Positions 1 to 8,433 of a stretch of 64,000 nucleotides of DNA are shown piece by piece (the stretch's first letter is position 1; every line of letters starts with the position of its first letter). The DNA comes from Ruegeria sp. EL01. GTDB taxonomy: Bacteria > Pseudomonadota > Alphaproteobacteria > Rhodobacterales > Rhodobacteraceae. Position numbers and translations under genes: made by a program. The stretch is taken from contig NZ_OMPS01000038.1 of NCBI RefSeq assembly GCF_900313035.1, positions 1-64,000 of the forward strand, in the 5' to 3' direction. Below the pieces are notes generated by a model that made no database searches, was not told the origin of the DNA, and was given only the letters and a program-made list of their open reading frames with translations.

Positions 1-1
1 A

Positions 2-382
2 AACGAACTGACTGCGATTGGCCGCGAAGAATGGCCTGCCGTGACCCAGATCGGGTGCCGAAAATACCAGGGGGGCGCGGAAAAGCGCAACTCGACCCTG
101 TGGTTTAACGACAACTTCGTGGGCACTGAACTGGACACCAAGGTCTCGTATGCCGGCATCGCCAATGCCTGCGGTCTGAAGGGCGTCATCGCGCGCACCC
201 AGGACGAGCTGACCGCGGCCCTGAACCAGGCGATCACCGACCAGAAAAACGGCATCACCACGCTGATCGAGGCCCTGATCAACCAGGAACTGGGCGAACC
301 CTTCCGCCGCGACGCCATGAAAAAACCCGTCGCAGTCGCAGGTGTCTCTGCAAACGACATGACACCCCAAGCAGAAGCGTAA
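2..382 (+). CDS. xsc: Sulfoacetaldehyde acetyltransferase, C-terminal part
   Basis: This is the last 126 codons of a gene that begins upstream of the window; the reading frame is open from base 2 to the stop at 380-382. Segments such as GGAEKRNSTLWF and NNFVGTEL-like DNFVGTELD match the C-terminal part of Xsc, the thiamine-diphosphate enzyme that converts sulfoacetaldehyde and phosphate to acetyl phosphate and sulfite in the cytoplasm. The next gene, pta, begins 4 bases after the stop and consumes acetyl phosphate, and the genes after that oxidise sulfite, which supports the call. The N-terminal cofactor-binding part cannot be seen. Related ThDP enzymes of the acetolactate synthase family are the main alternative, but the neighbours make Xsc much more likely. 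Confidence 0.9.
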   Translation, partial: NELTAIGREEWPAVTQIGCRKYQGGAEKRNSTLWFNDNFVGTELDTKVSYAGIANACGLKGVIARTQDELTAALNQAITDQKNGITTLIEALINQELGEPFRRDAMKKPVAVAGVSANDMTPQAEA

Positions 383-386
383 AAGG

Positions 387-1409
387 GTGAAACCTCTGCG
401 CACAATTCTCGGAACTGCGACCAGTTCCGACAAGATCATCGCCCTTGCTGAGGGCGATGATCCACGCGTTGTCGAAGGTGCCTTAAAGGCGCGTGCCGAG
501 GGCGTGGCCCGGATCATCCTTGTTGGAGATCGGGCAAAGGTCATCGCCTTGCTTGAAGATCAAGGCGGGATGGATGTCGACGGAATAGACATTCATGACC
601 CAAACGATTCCCCGCATTCAGGGGCATTTGCCGCATCTCTTTATGAGTTGCGCAAACACAAGGGCATGACGCCCGAACAGGCGCAGCAACAAATCTGCAG
701 CCGTCTGAACTATGCCGCAATGCTGGTGCATGAAGGTTTCGCAGACGGAACAGTTGGCGGGGCGGTCGAAACAACATCGAACACTGTCCGGGCCGCGCTG
801 CAGATCATCGGCAAAGCGCCTGGTGCCGCGATGGTGTCCAGCTTCTTCCTGATGCTCTATTGCCGGGACCATCATACTGTTCGGGGCGCGCATATCTTTG
901 CCGATTGTGGTCTTGTTGTGGACCCTAATGAACAAGAACTGGCAGAAATCGCGCAAGCGTCGGCCAAGTCTTATCAGACCTTGACCCACGAGACACCAAG
1001 GGTCGCGATGCTGTCGTTTTCGACCAGCGGCAGTGCAAGTCACCCCAAAGCATCAAAAGTCATCGAGGCAACGCAGATTGCGAGATCCGCAAATCCTGAC
1101 CTTTTGATTGACGGTGAACTACAGTTCGACGCCGCCTTCGTTCCGGAAGTGGCTGCGAAGAAAGCGAAGGACTCGCCACTGCGGGGCGAGGCAAATGTCT
1201 TTGTCTTTCCAAACCTGGACGCAGGCAATCTTGGCTACAAGATCGCCCAACGAATCGGTGGTGCCGAGGCAATCGGACCAATCCTGCAGGGTTTGGCCAA
1301 ACCAGCCAACGATCTGTCGCGTGGATGCTCGGCCGAGGATGTCTTGCATATGATTGCCGTGACTGCCGTGCAGGCGCATCACTCGAAAGCGCAGGATGCA
1401 TCCGGTTAA
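387..1409 (+). CDS. pta: Phosphate acetyltransferase (short form)
   Basis: Pta transfers the acetyl group of acetyl phosphate to CoA. The 340-residue product is the short, catalytic-domain-only form, about half the length of E. coli Pta, which carries an extra N-terminal regulatory half. Typical family segments are present: an N-terminal LAEGDDPRV block, TVGGAVETTSNTVRAA near the middle and a C-terminal GELQFDAAF followed by FPNLDAGNLGYKIAQR. Translation starts at a GTG four bases after the xsc stop, so the two are co-transcribed and probably translationally coupled. In sulfonate degraders this pair turns sulfoacetaldehyde carbon into acetyl-CoA, which fits here. Confidence 0.93.
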   Translation: MKPLRTILGTATSSDKIIALAEGDDPRVVEGALKARAEGVARIILVGDRAKVIALLEDQGGMDVDGIDIHDPNDSPHSGAFAASLYELRKHKGMTPEQAQQQICSRLNYAAMLVHEGFADGTVGGAVETTSNTVRAALQIIGKAPGAAMVSSFFLMLYCRDHHTVRGAHIFADCGLVVDPNEQELAEIAQASAKSYQTLTHETPRVAMLSFSTSGSASHPKASKVIEATQIARSANPDLLIDGELQFDAAFVPEVAAKKAKDSPLRGEANVFVFPNLDAGNLGYKIAQRIGGAEAIGPILQGLAKPANDLSRGCSAEDVLHMIAVTAVQAHHSKAQDASG

Positions 1410-1482
1410 AGCCAAGTAGCAATAAAGGTTTTGTTCTGACCAGAATACTGGAAGGATCAAGGCAACAGCCAAAGGGACGTAC

Positions 1483-4296
1483 ATGAACCAGCCAGTTATC
1501 GACACATCGCCGAAGGTCTCGGACGAGGTCCGAAAAACCACCTGTTACATGTGCGCCTGTCGATGCGGCATCAATGTACATATGAAAGACGGCAAGGTTG
1601 CCTATATCGAAGGCAACCGTGACCACCCGGTCAACAAGGGCGTTTTATGTGCCAAGGGCAGCGCCGGGATCATGCAGGTCAACGCCCCGTCGCGCCTGCG
1701 CAAACCTCTGCGCCGGGTCGGGCCACGCGGATCGGGTGAGTTTCGCGAGATCGAATGGGACGAAGCGATCAGCACTGCGGTAGGCTGGTTGAACGAACTG
1801 CACGAGACCGCGCCACAAAAGCTGGCGTTTTTCACCGGGCGCGATCAAAGCCAAAGCTTCACTTCATTCTGGGCACAGAACTTCGGAACGCCGAACTATG
1901 CCGCACACGGCGGGTTCTGCTCGGTCAACATGGCTGCCGGTGGCATCTACACGATGGGCGGCGCGTTTTGGGAGTTCGGCCAGCCGGATTGGGACCATAC
2001 CAAACTGTTCATGCTGTTTGGCGTGGCCGAGGACCACGACAGCAATCCGATCAAAATGGGCATCGGCAAGATCAAGGCGCGCGGCGCACGTGTGATCGGA
2101 GTGAACCCGATACGGTCTGGCTATAACGCTGTGGCCGATGACTGGGTTGGTATCACGCCGGGCACCGATGGGTTGTTTATCCTATCCCTGATCCATGTGC
2201 TGATGAAGGCAGGCAAGATCGATCTGGACTATCTCAGCCGGTACACCAACGCGCCGGTTTTGGTGAATGCGGCTGACGGCCCGGAAAAGGGTCTGTTTCT
2301 GCGCGATAGCGACGGCAAGCCACTAGTTATTGATCGCGTGACCGGCAAGCCCACAGCGTTTGACAAACCTGGTGTCCGCCCCGATTTGTCAGCGACTTAC
2401 GTACAAGACGGCACAACCCATCGTCCCGTCTTTCACCTGATGGCGGACAAGTACCTCTCGGATGAACACACGCCCGAGGCCGTGGCCGAACGGTGTGGTA
2501 TCCCGGCCAAACGCATTCGCGCGATTGCCGCTGAAATCGCCCGTGTGGCCTTTGACGAGGCGATTGAGCTGGATCAGGAATGGACTGATTTCCGTGGTGA
2601 AACCCACGCTAAAATGATCGGCCGCCCTGTCAGCTTTCATGCGATGCGCGGAATTTCCGCCCATGCCAACGGGTTTCAGACCTGTCGCGCACTGCATGTG
2701 CTGCAGATCTTGTTGGGAACCGTCGAGGTTCCAGGCGGCTTCCGCTTCAAACCGCCCTATCCCAAACCGGTTGAGGCACACCCGACACCGCATGGTGATC
2801 GCCGCCCCGGTCGTCCGCTGAATGGCCCGCACCTGGGCTTCCCACGCGGTCCCGACGATCTGTTACTTGATGATGACGGACAGCCGCTGCGCATCGATAA
2901 GGCCTTTACCTGGGAAAACCCGATGTCGGCCCATGGGTTGATGCACATGGTGATTTCCAATGCCGCAGCGGGCGATCCTTACAAGATCGATACGCTGTTC
3001 ATGTACATGGCCAACATGTCCTGGAATTCCTCCATGAACACCAAGGGCGTGATGGAAATGCTAACCGCCCGCAACGAAGATGGCAAATACGTCATACCAA
3101 ATATCATCTATTCAGATGCGTATTCGTCGGAAATGGTTGCCTATGCCGACCTGATCCTGCCTGACACAACGTATCTGGAACGGCACGATTGTATTTCGCT
3201 TCTGGATCGCCCGATCTGTGAGGCCGACGCAGCCGCCGACGCCATCCGCTGGCCGGTGATCGAACCCGATCGTGATGTGCGGGGATTCCAATCGGTTCTG
3301 GTTGAATTGGCCAACCGCATGAACCTGCCCGGTTTTACCAATGAGGACGGTAGTCCAAAATGGAAAGACTACGCAGACTATATCGTTAATCACGAACGTC
3401 GACCGGGCATCGGACCACTGGCCGGGTTCCGTGGCCCCGACGGTGACAAAGAAGGGCGTGGCGAGGCCAATCCCGAGCAGCTGAACCGCTATATCGAGAA
3501 TGGCGGGTTCTATGTTGCGCATATTCCGGAAGGGGCTGACTATTACAAGCCCTGGAACTCTGCCTATCAGGACTGGGCTGTCGGCATGGGTATCTACGAC
3601 AGCCCTCAGCCCTACTTGTTCCAGCTGTACTCCGAACCCATGCGCAAGTTCCAACTGGCCGCCGAAGGCCATGGCGACCGCCAACCGCCGGATCATCTGC
3701 GTCAGCGCATCCAAGACACGATGGATCCACTGCCCATCTGGTACGAAACAGATCAGCAGGGCAACGAAGGTTACACCATCAATGCGCTGACCCAACGCCC
3801 CATGGCGATGTATCACAGCTGGGGCACGCAGAACGCCTGGCTGCGACAGCTGCACGGACGCAACCCGCTTTATGTGCCAACAAAACTGATGCGCGAGCAT
3901 GGGCTGGAGGATGGCGATTGGGCCAAGGTCAGCTCTCCGCACGGTGCAATCACGGTGCCGGTCATGGAAATGGCGGCGCTGAATGACAGCACAGTCTGGA
4001 CCTGGAACGCCATCGGTAAACGCAAGGGCGCATGGGCGCTGCAGGACGATGCGCCCGAGGCAACCAAAGGGTTCCTACTGAATCATCTGATCCACGAACT
4101 GATGCCGCCCAAAGGCGACGGGATGCGCTGGGCCAACTCGGATCCGATTACGGGTCAGGCCGCGTGGTTCGACCTGAAGGTCAAGATCGAAAAATCTGAG
4201 CCCCCGGGCGATGCTGAAAGCCAGCCAGAGTTTGATCCAATTAAGTCACCGGTGGGAACCGGTCCCAAAGATCTTGCGTGGAAGGTAGGCAAATGA
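1483..4296 (+). CDS. soeA: Sulfite dehydrogenase (quinone), molybdopterin subunit SoeA
   Basis: A 937-residue molybdopterin oxidoreductase of the DMSO reductase family. Cysteines C21, C24, C28 and C56 form the N-terminal [4Fe-4S] motif, and molybdopterin-binding domains follow to the end. There is no twin-arginine signal peptide, so the catalytic subunit should face the cytoplasm. It is followed by a four-cluster Fe-S protein and an NrfD/DmsC-like membrane anchor with 4-base and 1-base overlaps, the SoeABC arrangement. Known biology: SoeABC oxidises sulfite to sulfate and passes electrons to the quinone pool, and roseobacters carry it beside xsc and pta. Sulfite is the product of Xsc just upstream. 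Polysulfide or thiosulfate reductases share the architecture, but the context favours sulfite oxidation. The 73 bases before the gene show no terminator, so it may be in one operon with xsc-pta. Confidence 0.88.
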   Translation: MNQPVIDTSPKVSDEVRKTTCYMCACRCGINVHMKDGKVAYIEGNRDHPVNKGVLCAKGSAGIMQVNAPSRLRKPLRRVGPRGSGEFREIEWDEAISTAVGWLNELHETAPQKLAFFTGRDQSQSFTSFWAQNFGTPNYAAHGGFCSVNMAAGGIYTMGGAFWEFGQPDWDHTKLFMLFGVAEDHDSNPIKMGIGKIKARGARVIGVNPIRSGYNAVADDWVGITPGTDGLFILSLIHVLMKAGKIDLDYLSRYTNAPVLVNAADGPEKGLFLRDSDGKPLVIDRVTGKPTAFDKPGVRPDLSATYVQDGTTHRPVFHLMADKYLSDEHTPEAVAERCGIPAKRIRAIAAEIARVAFDEAIELDQEWTDFRGETHAKMIGRPVSFHAMRGISAHANGFQTCRALHVLQILLGTVEVPGGFRFKPPYPKPVEAHPTPHGDRRPGRPLNGPHLGFPRGPDDLLLDDDGQPLRIDKAFTWENPMSAHGLMHMVISNAAAGDPYKIDTLFMYMANMSWNSSMNTKGVMEMLTARNEDGKYVIPNIIYSDAYSSEMVAYADLILPDTTYLERHDCISLLDRPICEADAAADAIRWPVIEPDRDVRGFQSVLVELANRMNLPGFTNEDGSPKWKDYADYIVNHERRPGIGPLAGFRGPDGDKEGRGEANPEQLNRYIENGGFYVAHIPEGADYYKPWNSAYQDWAVGMGIYDSPQPYLFQLYSEPMRKFQLAAEGHGDRQPPDHLRQRIQDTMDPLPIWYETDQQGNEGYTINALTQRPMAMYHSWGTQNAWLRQLHGRNPLYVPTKLMREHGLEDGDWAKVSSPHGAITVPVMEMAALNDSTVWTWNAIGKRKGAWALQDDAPEATKGFLLNHLIHELMPPKGDGMRWANSDPITGQAAWFDLKVKIEKSEPPGDAESQPEFDPIKSPVGTGPKDLAWKVGK

Positions 4297-5057
4297 CCCA
4301 ACTCCCCCAATCCACTGACCGCAAGATGGGTCTGGTCATCGACCTTGATACCTGCGTGGGCTGCCATGCCTGCGTTATCTCATGCAAAGGCTGGAACACC
4401 GAAAATTATGGCGCGCCTTTGTCTGATCAGGACGCCTATGGCGCTGACCCCTCGGGTACGTTCCTGAACCGGGTGCATTCCTATGAGGTGCAGCCAGCCG
4501 AAGGCCACGCCCAACTGATTCACTTCCCCAAATCCTGCCTGCATTGCGAAGATGCACCTTGCGTCACCGTATGCCCCACCGGGGCCAGCTACAAACGTGT
4601 CGAGGATGGCATCGTTTTGGTCAATGAAAGCGACTGCATCGGTTGTGGCTTATGTGCCTGGTCCTGCCCATACGGCGCGCGCGAACTGGATATGGCCGAG
4701 GGTGTGATGAAGAAGTGCACGCTGTGCGTCGATCGCATCTATAACGAAAACCTGCCCGAGGTAGATCGGGTTCCATCCTGTGTCCGCACCTGTCCGGCAG
4801 GCGCGCGCCATTTTGGCGATCTGGGCGATCCGGACAGCGATGTCAGCAAACTGGTCGCGGAACGTGAAGGCATGGATCTGATGCCCGAGATGGGTACAAA
4901 GCCGGTTAATAAGTACCTGCCGCCCCGGCCCAAGGACACAGTCGAAGACCAGATCGATATTCTGGCACCGCTGCTGGCCCCTGTTGCCGAAGAACCAGCG
5001 GGCTTCATGGGATGGCTCGACAAGGCACTCGACAAACTCCCCGGGGGAGCAAACTGA
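4293..5057 (+). CDS. soeB: Sulfite dehydrogenase iron-sulfur subunit SoeB
   Basis: A 254-residue ferredoxin-like electron-transfer subunit. Sixteen cysteines fall in four groups: C21/C24/C27/C31, C82/C85/C90/C94, C115/C118/C121/C125 and C142/C145/C163/C167, the pattern for four [4Fe-4S] clusters in DmsB/PsrB-type proteins. It should carry electrons from SoeA to the membrane subunit. The ATG at 4293 overlaps the soeA stop as ATGA; an in-frame upstream codon at 4278 would lie inside soeA and is less likely. There is no signal peptide, in line with a cytoplasm-facing complex. Confidence 0.9.
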   Translation: MTQLPQSTDRKMGLVIDLDTCVGCHACVISCKGWNTENYGAPLSDQDAYGADPSGTFLNRVHSYEVQPAEGHAQLIHFPKSCLHCEDAPCVTVCPTGASYKRVEDGIVLVNESDCIGCGLCAWSCPYGARELDMAEGVMKKCTLCVDRIYNENLPEVDRVPSCVRTCPAGARHFGDLGDPDSDVSKLVAEREGMDLMPEMGTKPVNKYLPPRPKDTVEDQIDILAPLLAPVAEEPAGFMGWLDKALDKLPGGAN

Positions 5058-5944
5058 TGCATCCAGCTCCTTCTGTCATCATCTTCACCACCTTCTCTGG
5101 TCTGGGCTTCGGGTTACTGTATTTCCTAGGGTTCGGTGTCCCGGATGTCTCGGGCGTCACGGCATTTGTGTTCTTCGCGATCGCCTTTGGTCTGGCTGTC
5201 GGCGGCCTGCTGGCGTCGACCTTCCACCTCGGCCATCCGGAACGGGCCTGGAAAGCGTTCAGCCAATGGAAATCAAGCTGGCTGAGTCGCGAGGGCATCT
5301 GCGCCGTGGCCGCCCTGCTGGTCATGGGGCTTTATGCCATTGGCGTGATATTCTTGGGACAGCGCTGGGCCTTTCTCGGACTTCTCGGCTCAGTCCTCAG
5401 CCTCGCAACGGTCTTTACGACCTCGATGATCTATGCCCAGCTCAAGACCATCCCGCGCTGGAACATGTGGGCGACACCCGCCATATTCATCACCTTCAGT
5501 ATCGCGGGCGGGTCCTTGCTGGCGGGTGCGGAAAGCCTTGCGCCCAAGCTGATGGCGGTGGCCGGGGTCGTGCAATTGATCTATTGGGCGATGGGGGACA
5601 AAGCGTTTCAGAACGCGGGCACCGACCTGGGTTCGGCAACGGGTCTTGGTGATCGCGGCTCTGTCCGCGCATTTGAACCGCCCCACACCGGCACAAACTA
5701 CCTTCTGCGCGAATTCGTTCATATCGTCGGGCGCAGACACGCCCAAAAACTGCGCATCATCTCGTTCGCTCTCGCCTTTGTTCTGCCCATCCTGCTGATC
5801 ATCGCTCCGGTAGACGGTATCCTGATCAAACACCTTTTCGCGCTGTTTGCCGTCCTCTCTCACATCGCTGGCGTCGTCGTCTCCAGGTGGCTTTTCTTTG
5901 CGCAAGCCGAACATGTTGTCGGGCTGTATTACGGAAAACGGTGA
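5057..5944 (+). CDS. soeC: Sulfite dehydrogenase membrane anchor SoeC
   Basis: A 295-residue hydrophobic protein with about eight predicted membrane segments, for example around residues 5-25, 32-54, 75-95, 100-120 and 240-260, typical of DmsC/NrfD-like quinone-reacting anchors. It should hold SoeAB at the inner face of the cytoplasmic membrane and deliver electrons to ubiquinone. The ATG overlaps the soeB stop by one base (TGATG), so translation is probably coupled. A strong terminator begins 10 bases after the stop, so soeC ends the operon. Confidence 0.88.
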   Translation: MHPAPSVIIFTTFSGLGFGLLYFLGFGVPDVSGVTAFVFFAIAFGLAVGGLLASTFHLGHPERAWKAFSQWKSSWLSREGICAVAALLVMGLYAIGVIFLGQRWAFLGLLGSVLSLATVFTTSMIYAQLKTIPRWNMWATPAIFITFSIAGGSLLAGAESLAPKLMAVAGVVQLIYWAMGDKAFQNAGTDLGSATGLGDRGSVRAFEPPHTGTNYLLREFVHIVGRRHAQKLRIISFALAFVLPILLIIAPVDGILIKHLFALFAVLSHIAGVVVSRWLFFAQAEHVVGLYYGKR

Positions 5945-5954
5945 TAATTTTGAA

Positions 5955-5983
5955 AAGAGCCTCGATTTCGAGGCTCTTTTTTT
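5955..5983 (+). terminator. Rho-independent terminator after soeC
   Basis: A perfect 10-bp stem (arms 5955-5964 and 5969-5978) with loop ATTT runs directly into a T tract (5977-5983). It ends the xsc-pta-soeABC transcript and insulates the sigma-factor promoter that starts 7 bases later. Confidence 0.93.
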
Positions 5984-5989
5984 CAACCA

Positions 5990-6016
5990 TGTCACAAAAC
6001 CCGTCGCTGGCCCGTC
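5990..6016 (+). promoter_or_regulatory. ECF41-type sigma factor promoter
   Basis: TGTCACA (5990-5996) and CGTC (6013-6016) are separated by exactly 16 bases. From memory of the published ECF41 work, TGTCACA-N16-CGTC is the promoter motif recognised by ECF41 sigma factors. It lies 35 bases before the decarboxylase-like gene, whose partner is an ECF41-type sigma factor, so the site probably makes this two-gene operon autoregulated. The match is read directly; the function is inferred. Confidence 0.8.
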
Positions 6017-6050
6017 CTGTTTCTGTTCAACTCAAAAACAGGAGATTTCA

Positions 6051-6512
6051 ATGTCCGCACGCATCAATCATTTTTCCGTTGCGCCAACCTTGATGCAACC
6101 CATGCTCGACATGGAAGAGCGTCTCAGAACATCGGGGCTGGAACACAGTCTGATCGAACTTGTGAAGCTTCGCGTGTCACAGATCAACGGCTGCGCTTAT
6201 TGCATCCACATGCACACCCATGACGCCCGCGCAGATGGCGAGAGCGAGGACCGGCTGCATCTGCTGAATGCGTGGCACGAATCGTCTCTATATTCCGAAC
6301 GTGAACGCGGGGCGTTGTCTTGGGCTGAGAGCCTGACCCGGATTGAATCCAGCCGAGCCGCCGAAGCGACGTATCAGACAATGGCGGCACAGTTTTCTGA
6401 GGAAGATCAAGTGGCGCTGACATTGGTGATCACAACCATCAACGCCTGGAACCGCATCGCAATTGGCTTCGCGATGCCACACCCCGTTTCCGGCAAGGCG
6501 TCTGCCGCATGA
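6051..6512 (+). CDS. Carboxymuconolactone decarboxylase family protein (AhpD-like)
   Basis: A 153-residue protein with the AhpD/CMD-type redox motif C48-A-Y-C51 followed by H55, as in peroxidase-linked members of this fold. Longer in-frame starts exist upstream, but the ATG at 6051 has a GGAG site 6 bases away and is the natural start. The gene sits between an ECF41 promoter and an ECF41 sigma gene, which it overlaps by 4 bases. CMD-like proteins are one of the three standard partners of ECF41 factors. The substrate is unknown; a role in redox or peroxide stress is plausible but unproven. Confidence 0.85.
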   Translation: MSARINHFSVAPTLMQPMLDMEERLRTSGLEHSLIELVKLRVSQINGCAYCIHMHTHDARADGESEDRLHLLNAWHESSLYSERERGALSWAESLTRIESSRAAEATYQTMAAQFSEEDQVALTLVITTINAWNRIAIGFAMPHPVSGKASAA

Positions 6513-7393
6513 CCCGAAGCGGGGTAGAACCGGACGATGGGGTTTTCGTCAATCTGCAGCCGCGCTTGTTCGCGGTTGCATATCGCATGCTCGGAACTGT
6601 CAGCGATGCTGAAGATATCGTGCAGGATGCCTATCTGCGTTGGCGGCGTGTCGATCCCGAAATTGTGCGTGATGCAACTGGATACCTTATCCGCGTTGTC
6701 ACGCGCCTCTGTCTCGACCATTTGCGTGCGTCAAAGACTGTTCGCGAAACCTATCCCGGCGTGTGGCTGCCAGAACCACTGGTGACTGATGATCCAACAG
6801 AACGGTTGGATCGGGACGTGTCGATCGCGCTGTTGATGGCGTTGGAAAGGTTGTCCCCCTTGGAACGCGCAGCCTTTCTGCTGCATGACGTTTTCGATCA
6901 ATCATACGACGAACTGGCCAAAACGCTAAACCGCAGTCAAAGCTCTTGCCGGCAATTGGTCAGCCGCGCAAGAAAGCATGTCGATCAGGCCAAACCGCGA
7001 ACCAAGATCGCACGCGGACACGGCGAAAGCCTTGCCGCCGCTTTTTTCAAAGCCGCGAAAAGTGGGGATACCAACAGTCTGGCCGAAATGCTGGCGCAGG
7101 ATGTCCAGTTACATTCCGATGGCGGAGGCAAGGTCATCGCGACCTTAAACCCGATCTATGGACGAGATAAGGTCATTCGATTCTTTGCCGGGTTGGCACG
7201 GAAGCCATCTGCACAACAAAAAGTCGAATGGGCCATGTGCGCGCTAAATGGTCAACCTTCGATCGTTAGTCGCGACCCGAAAGGATTCGTGCAGGCGATT
7301 TCCCTCAACGTCGAAGCAGGCCAGATCACAGCCATCTACATGGCTCGCAACCCGGACAAGACCCGGCACCTTGAAGCGTTACTGACGCAATAG
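6509..7393 (+). CDS. ECF41-family RNA polymerase sigma factor with fused SnoaL-like domain
   Basis: A 294-residue sigma factor. Residues 14-75 carry region 2 (AEDIVQDAY and DHLR motifs), residues 100-160 carry region 4, and residues 170-294 form a SnoaL-like C-terminal extension. Three ECF41 hallmarks are visible: WLPEP at 86-90 in the linker, DGGGK at 204-208 and NPDK at 281-284. In this group the extension takes the place of an anti-sigma factor and tunes activity from within the same protein; no separate anti-sigma gene is present. The start overlaps the decarboxylase stop as ATGA. The matched promoter upstream of the pair suggests positive autoregulation. Confidence 0.92.
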   Translation: MTRSGVEPDDGVFVNLQPRLFAVAYRMLGTVSDAEDIVQDAYLRWRRVDPEIVRDATGYLIRVVTRLCLDHLRASKTVRETYPGVWLPEPLVTDDPTERLDRDVSIALLMALERLSPLERAAFLLHDVFDQSYDELAKTLNRSQSSCRQLVSRARKHVDQAKPRTKIARGHGESLAAAFFKAAKSGDTNSLAEMLAQDVQLHSDGGGKVIATLNPIYGRDKVIRFFAGLARKPSAQQKVEWAMCALNGQPSIVSRDPKGFVQAISLNVEAGQITAIYMARNPDKTRHLEALLTQ

Positions 7394-7427
7394 GGCCCGC
7401 ACGACGCACAGGCCCAGAGGTTTGACT

Positions 7428-8300
7428 TTACAGCAACCCTGCGTGGGTCATGGCCGCATCGATTGCGGCCTTGGTGCTGTCTTCCAGCGTTGTCAGGGGC
7501 GAGCGTACCTCGTCACTGCAACGCCCCAGTTTGCTGAGTGCGTATTTTGCACCGACAAGCCCGGGTTCGATAAAAATCGCCTCGTGCAACGGCATCAGAC
7601 GGTCCTGATACTCCAATGCGCTCGCATAATCGCCGGCCAGTGTTGCCTGCTGAAACTCTGCACAAAGCTTTGGCGCCACGTTTGCAGTGACCGAGATGCA
7701 CCCAACCCCACCATGTGCGTTGAAGCCAAGCGCGGTCGCATCTTCACCGGACAGCTGACAAAAATCGGGACCGCAGGTCGCGCGCTGCTGGCTGACACGG
7801 GCCAGATCACCGGTCGCGTCTTTGACTCCAATGATGCGTGGCAGCTTGGCCAGTTCTCCCATCGTCTCAGACGACATATCGATGACGGACCGACCTGGAA
7901 TATTGTAGATGATGATCGGAATGTCCGCGCAGTCGTGCAGGGTCGTGAAATGCGCCAACAACCCGCGCTGAGTCGGTTTGTTGTAATATGGCGTCACGAC
8001 CAAAGCCGCAGCAGCCCCGACTGTTTTGGCAAACTGGACAAACCGGGTGGCTTCGACCGTGTTGTTTGATCCTGCCCCGGCGATGACCGGAACCCGGCCC
8101 GCTGCAGCTTTGACAACCTCTTCGACCACGGTCTCATGCTCTTCATGGCTAAGCGTTGGGCTTTCCCCGGTGGTGCCAACAGGCACCAGCCCGGTGGAGC
8201 CTTCCTGGATTTGCCACTCAACCAGGTGTTTGAGCGTATCCAAGTCCAACTCGCCGTTGCGGAACGGGGTGACGAGAGCTGGCATCGAGCCTTTGAACAT
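7428..8300 (-). CDS. dapA: 4-hydroxy-tetrahydrodipicolinate synthase
   Basis: DapA condenses pyruvate with aspartate semialdehyde in the lysine/diaminopimelate pathway. The 290-residue product has the expected catalytic residues: T43/T44 in GTTGES, Y106, Y132 in YNIPGR and the Schiff-base lysine K160 in GVKDATGD. Length and domain layout are those of the bacterial enzyme. It is divergent from the lytic transglycosylase gene. The leader contains a 6-bp inverted repeat, GGGTGC at 8314-8319 and GCACCC at 8334-8339, of unknown use; no lysine riboswitch is recognisable. Confidence 0.95.
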   Translation of the reverse strand: MFKGSMPALVTPFRNGELDLDTLKHLVEWQIQEGSTGLVPVGTTGESPTLSHEEHETVVEEVVKAAAGRVPVIAGAGSNNTVEATRFVQFAKTVGAAAALVVTPYYNKPTQRGLLAHFTTLHDCADIPIIIYNIPGRSVIDMSSETMGELAKLPRIIGVKDATGDLARVSQQRATCGPDFCQLSGEDATALGFNAHGGVGCISVTANVAPKLCAEFQQATLAGDYASALEYQDRLMPLHEAIFIEPGLVGAKYALSKLGRCSDEVRSPLTTLEDSTKAAIDAAMTHAGLL

Positions 8301-8433
8301 GAAACGCTCCTTCGGGTGCAGTTTGTAATTTTCGCACCCCGGTCCATCACGATTTTAGCTTTGTGAGTTGATCCCGGCGGCGCAAGGTTTATCCTCACAG
8401 GCTCTATCCTCGGTTGGTTGGGAAATGCAAGGG

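Noticed and set aside
1060..1626. Long antisense frames over pta and soeA, and the many similar frames elsewhere
   Set aside because: They are out-of-frame shadows of real genes with strong GC-codon bias and carry no recognisable domains.
4234..4247. TTGATCCAATTAAG inside soeA, similar to an FNR box
   Set aside because: Only the left half matches the consensus and it lies within coding sequence.
8301..8433. Possible lysine riboswitch upstream of dapA
   Set aside because: Only a 6-bp inverted repeat is present; the length and the five-helix structure of a lysine aptamer are absent.
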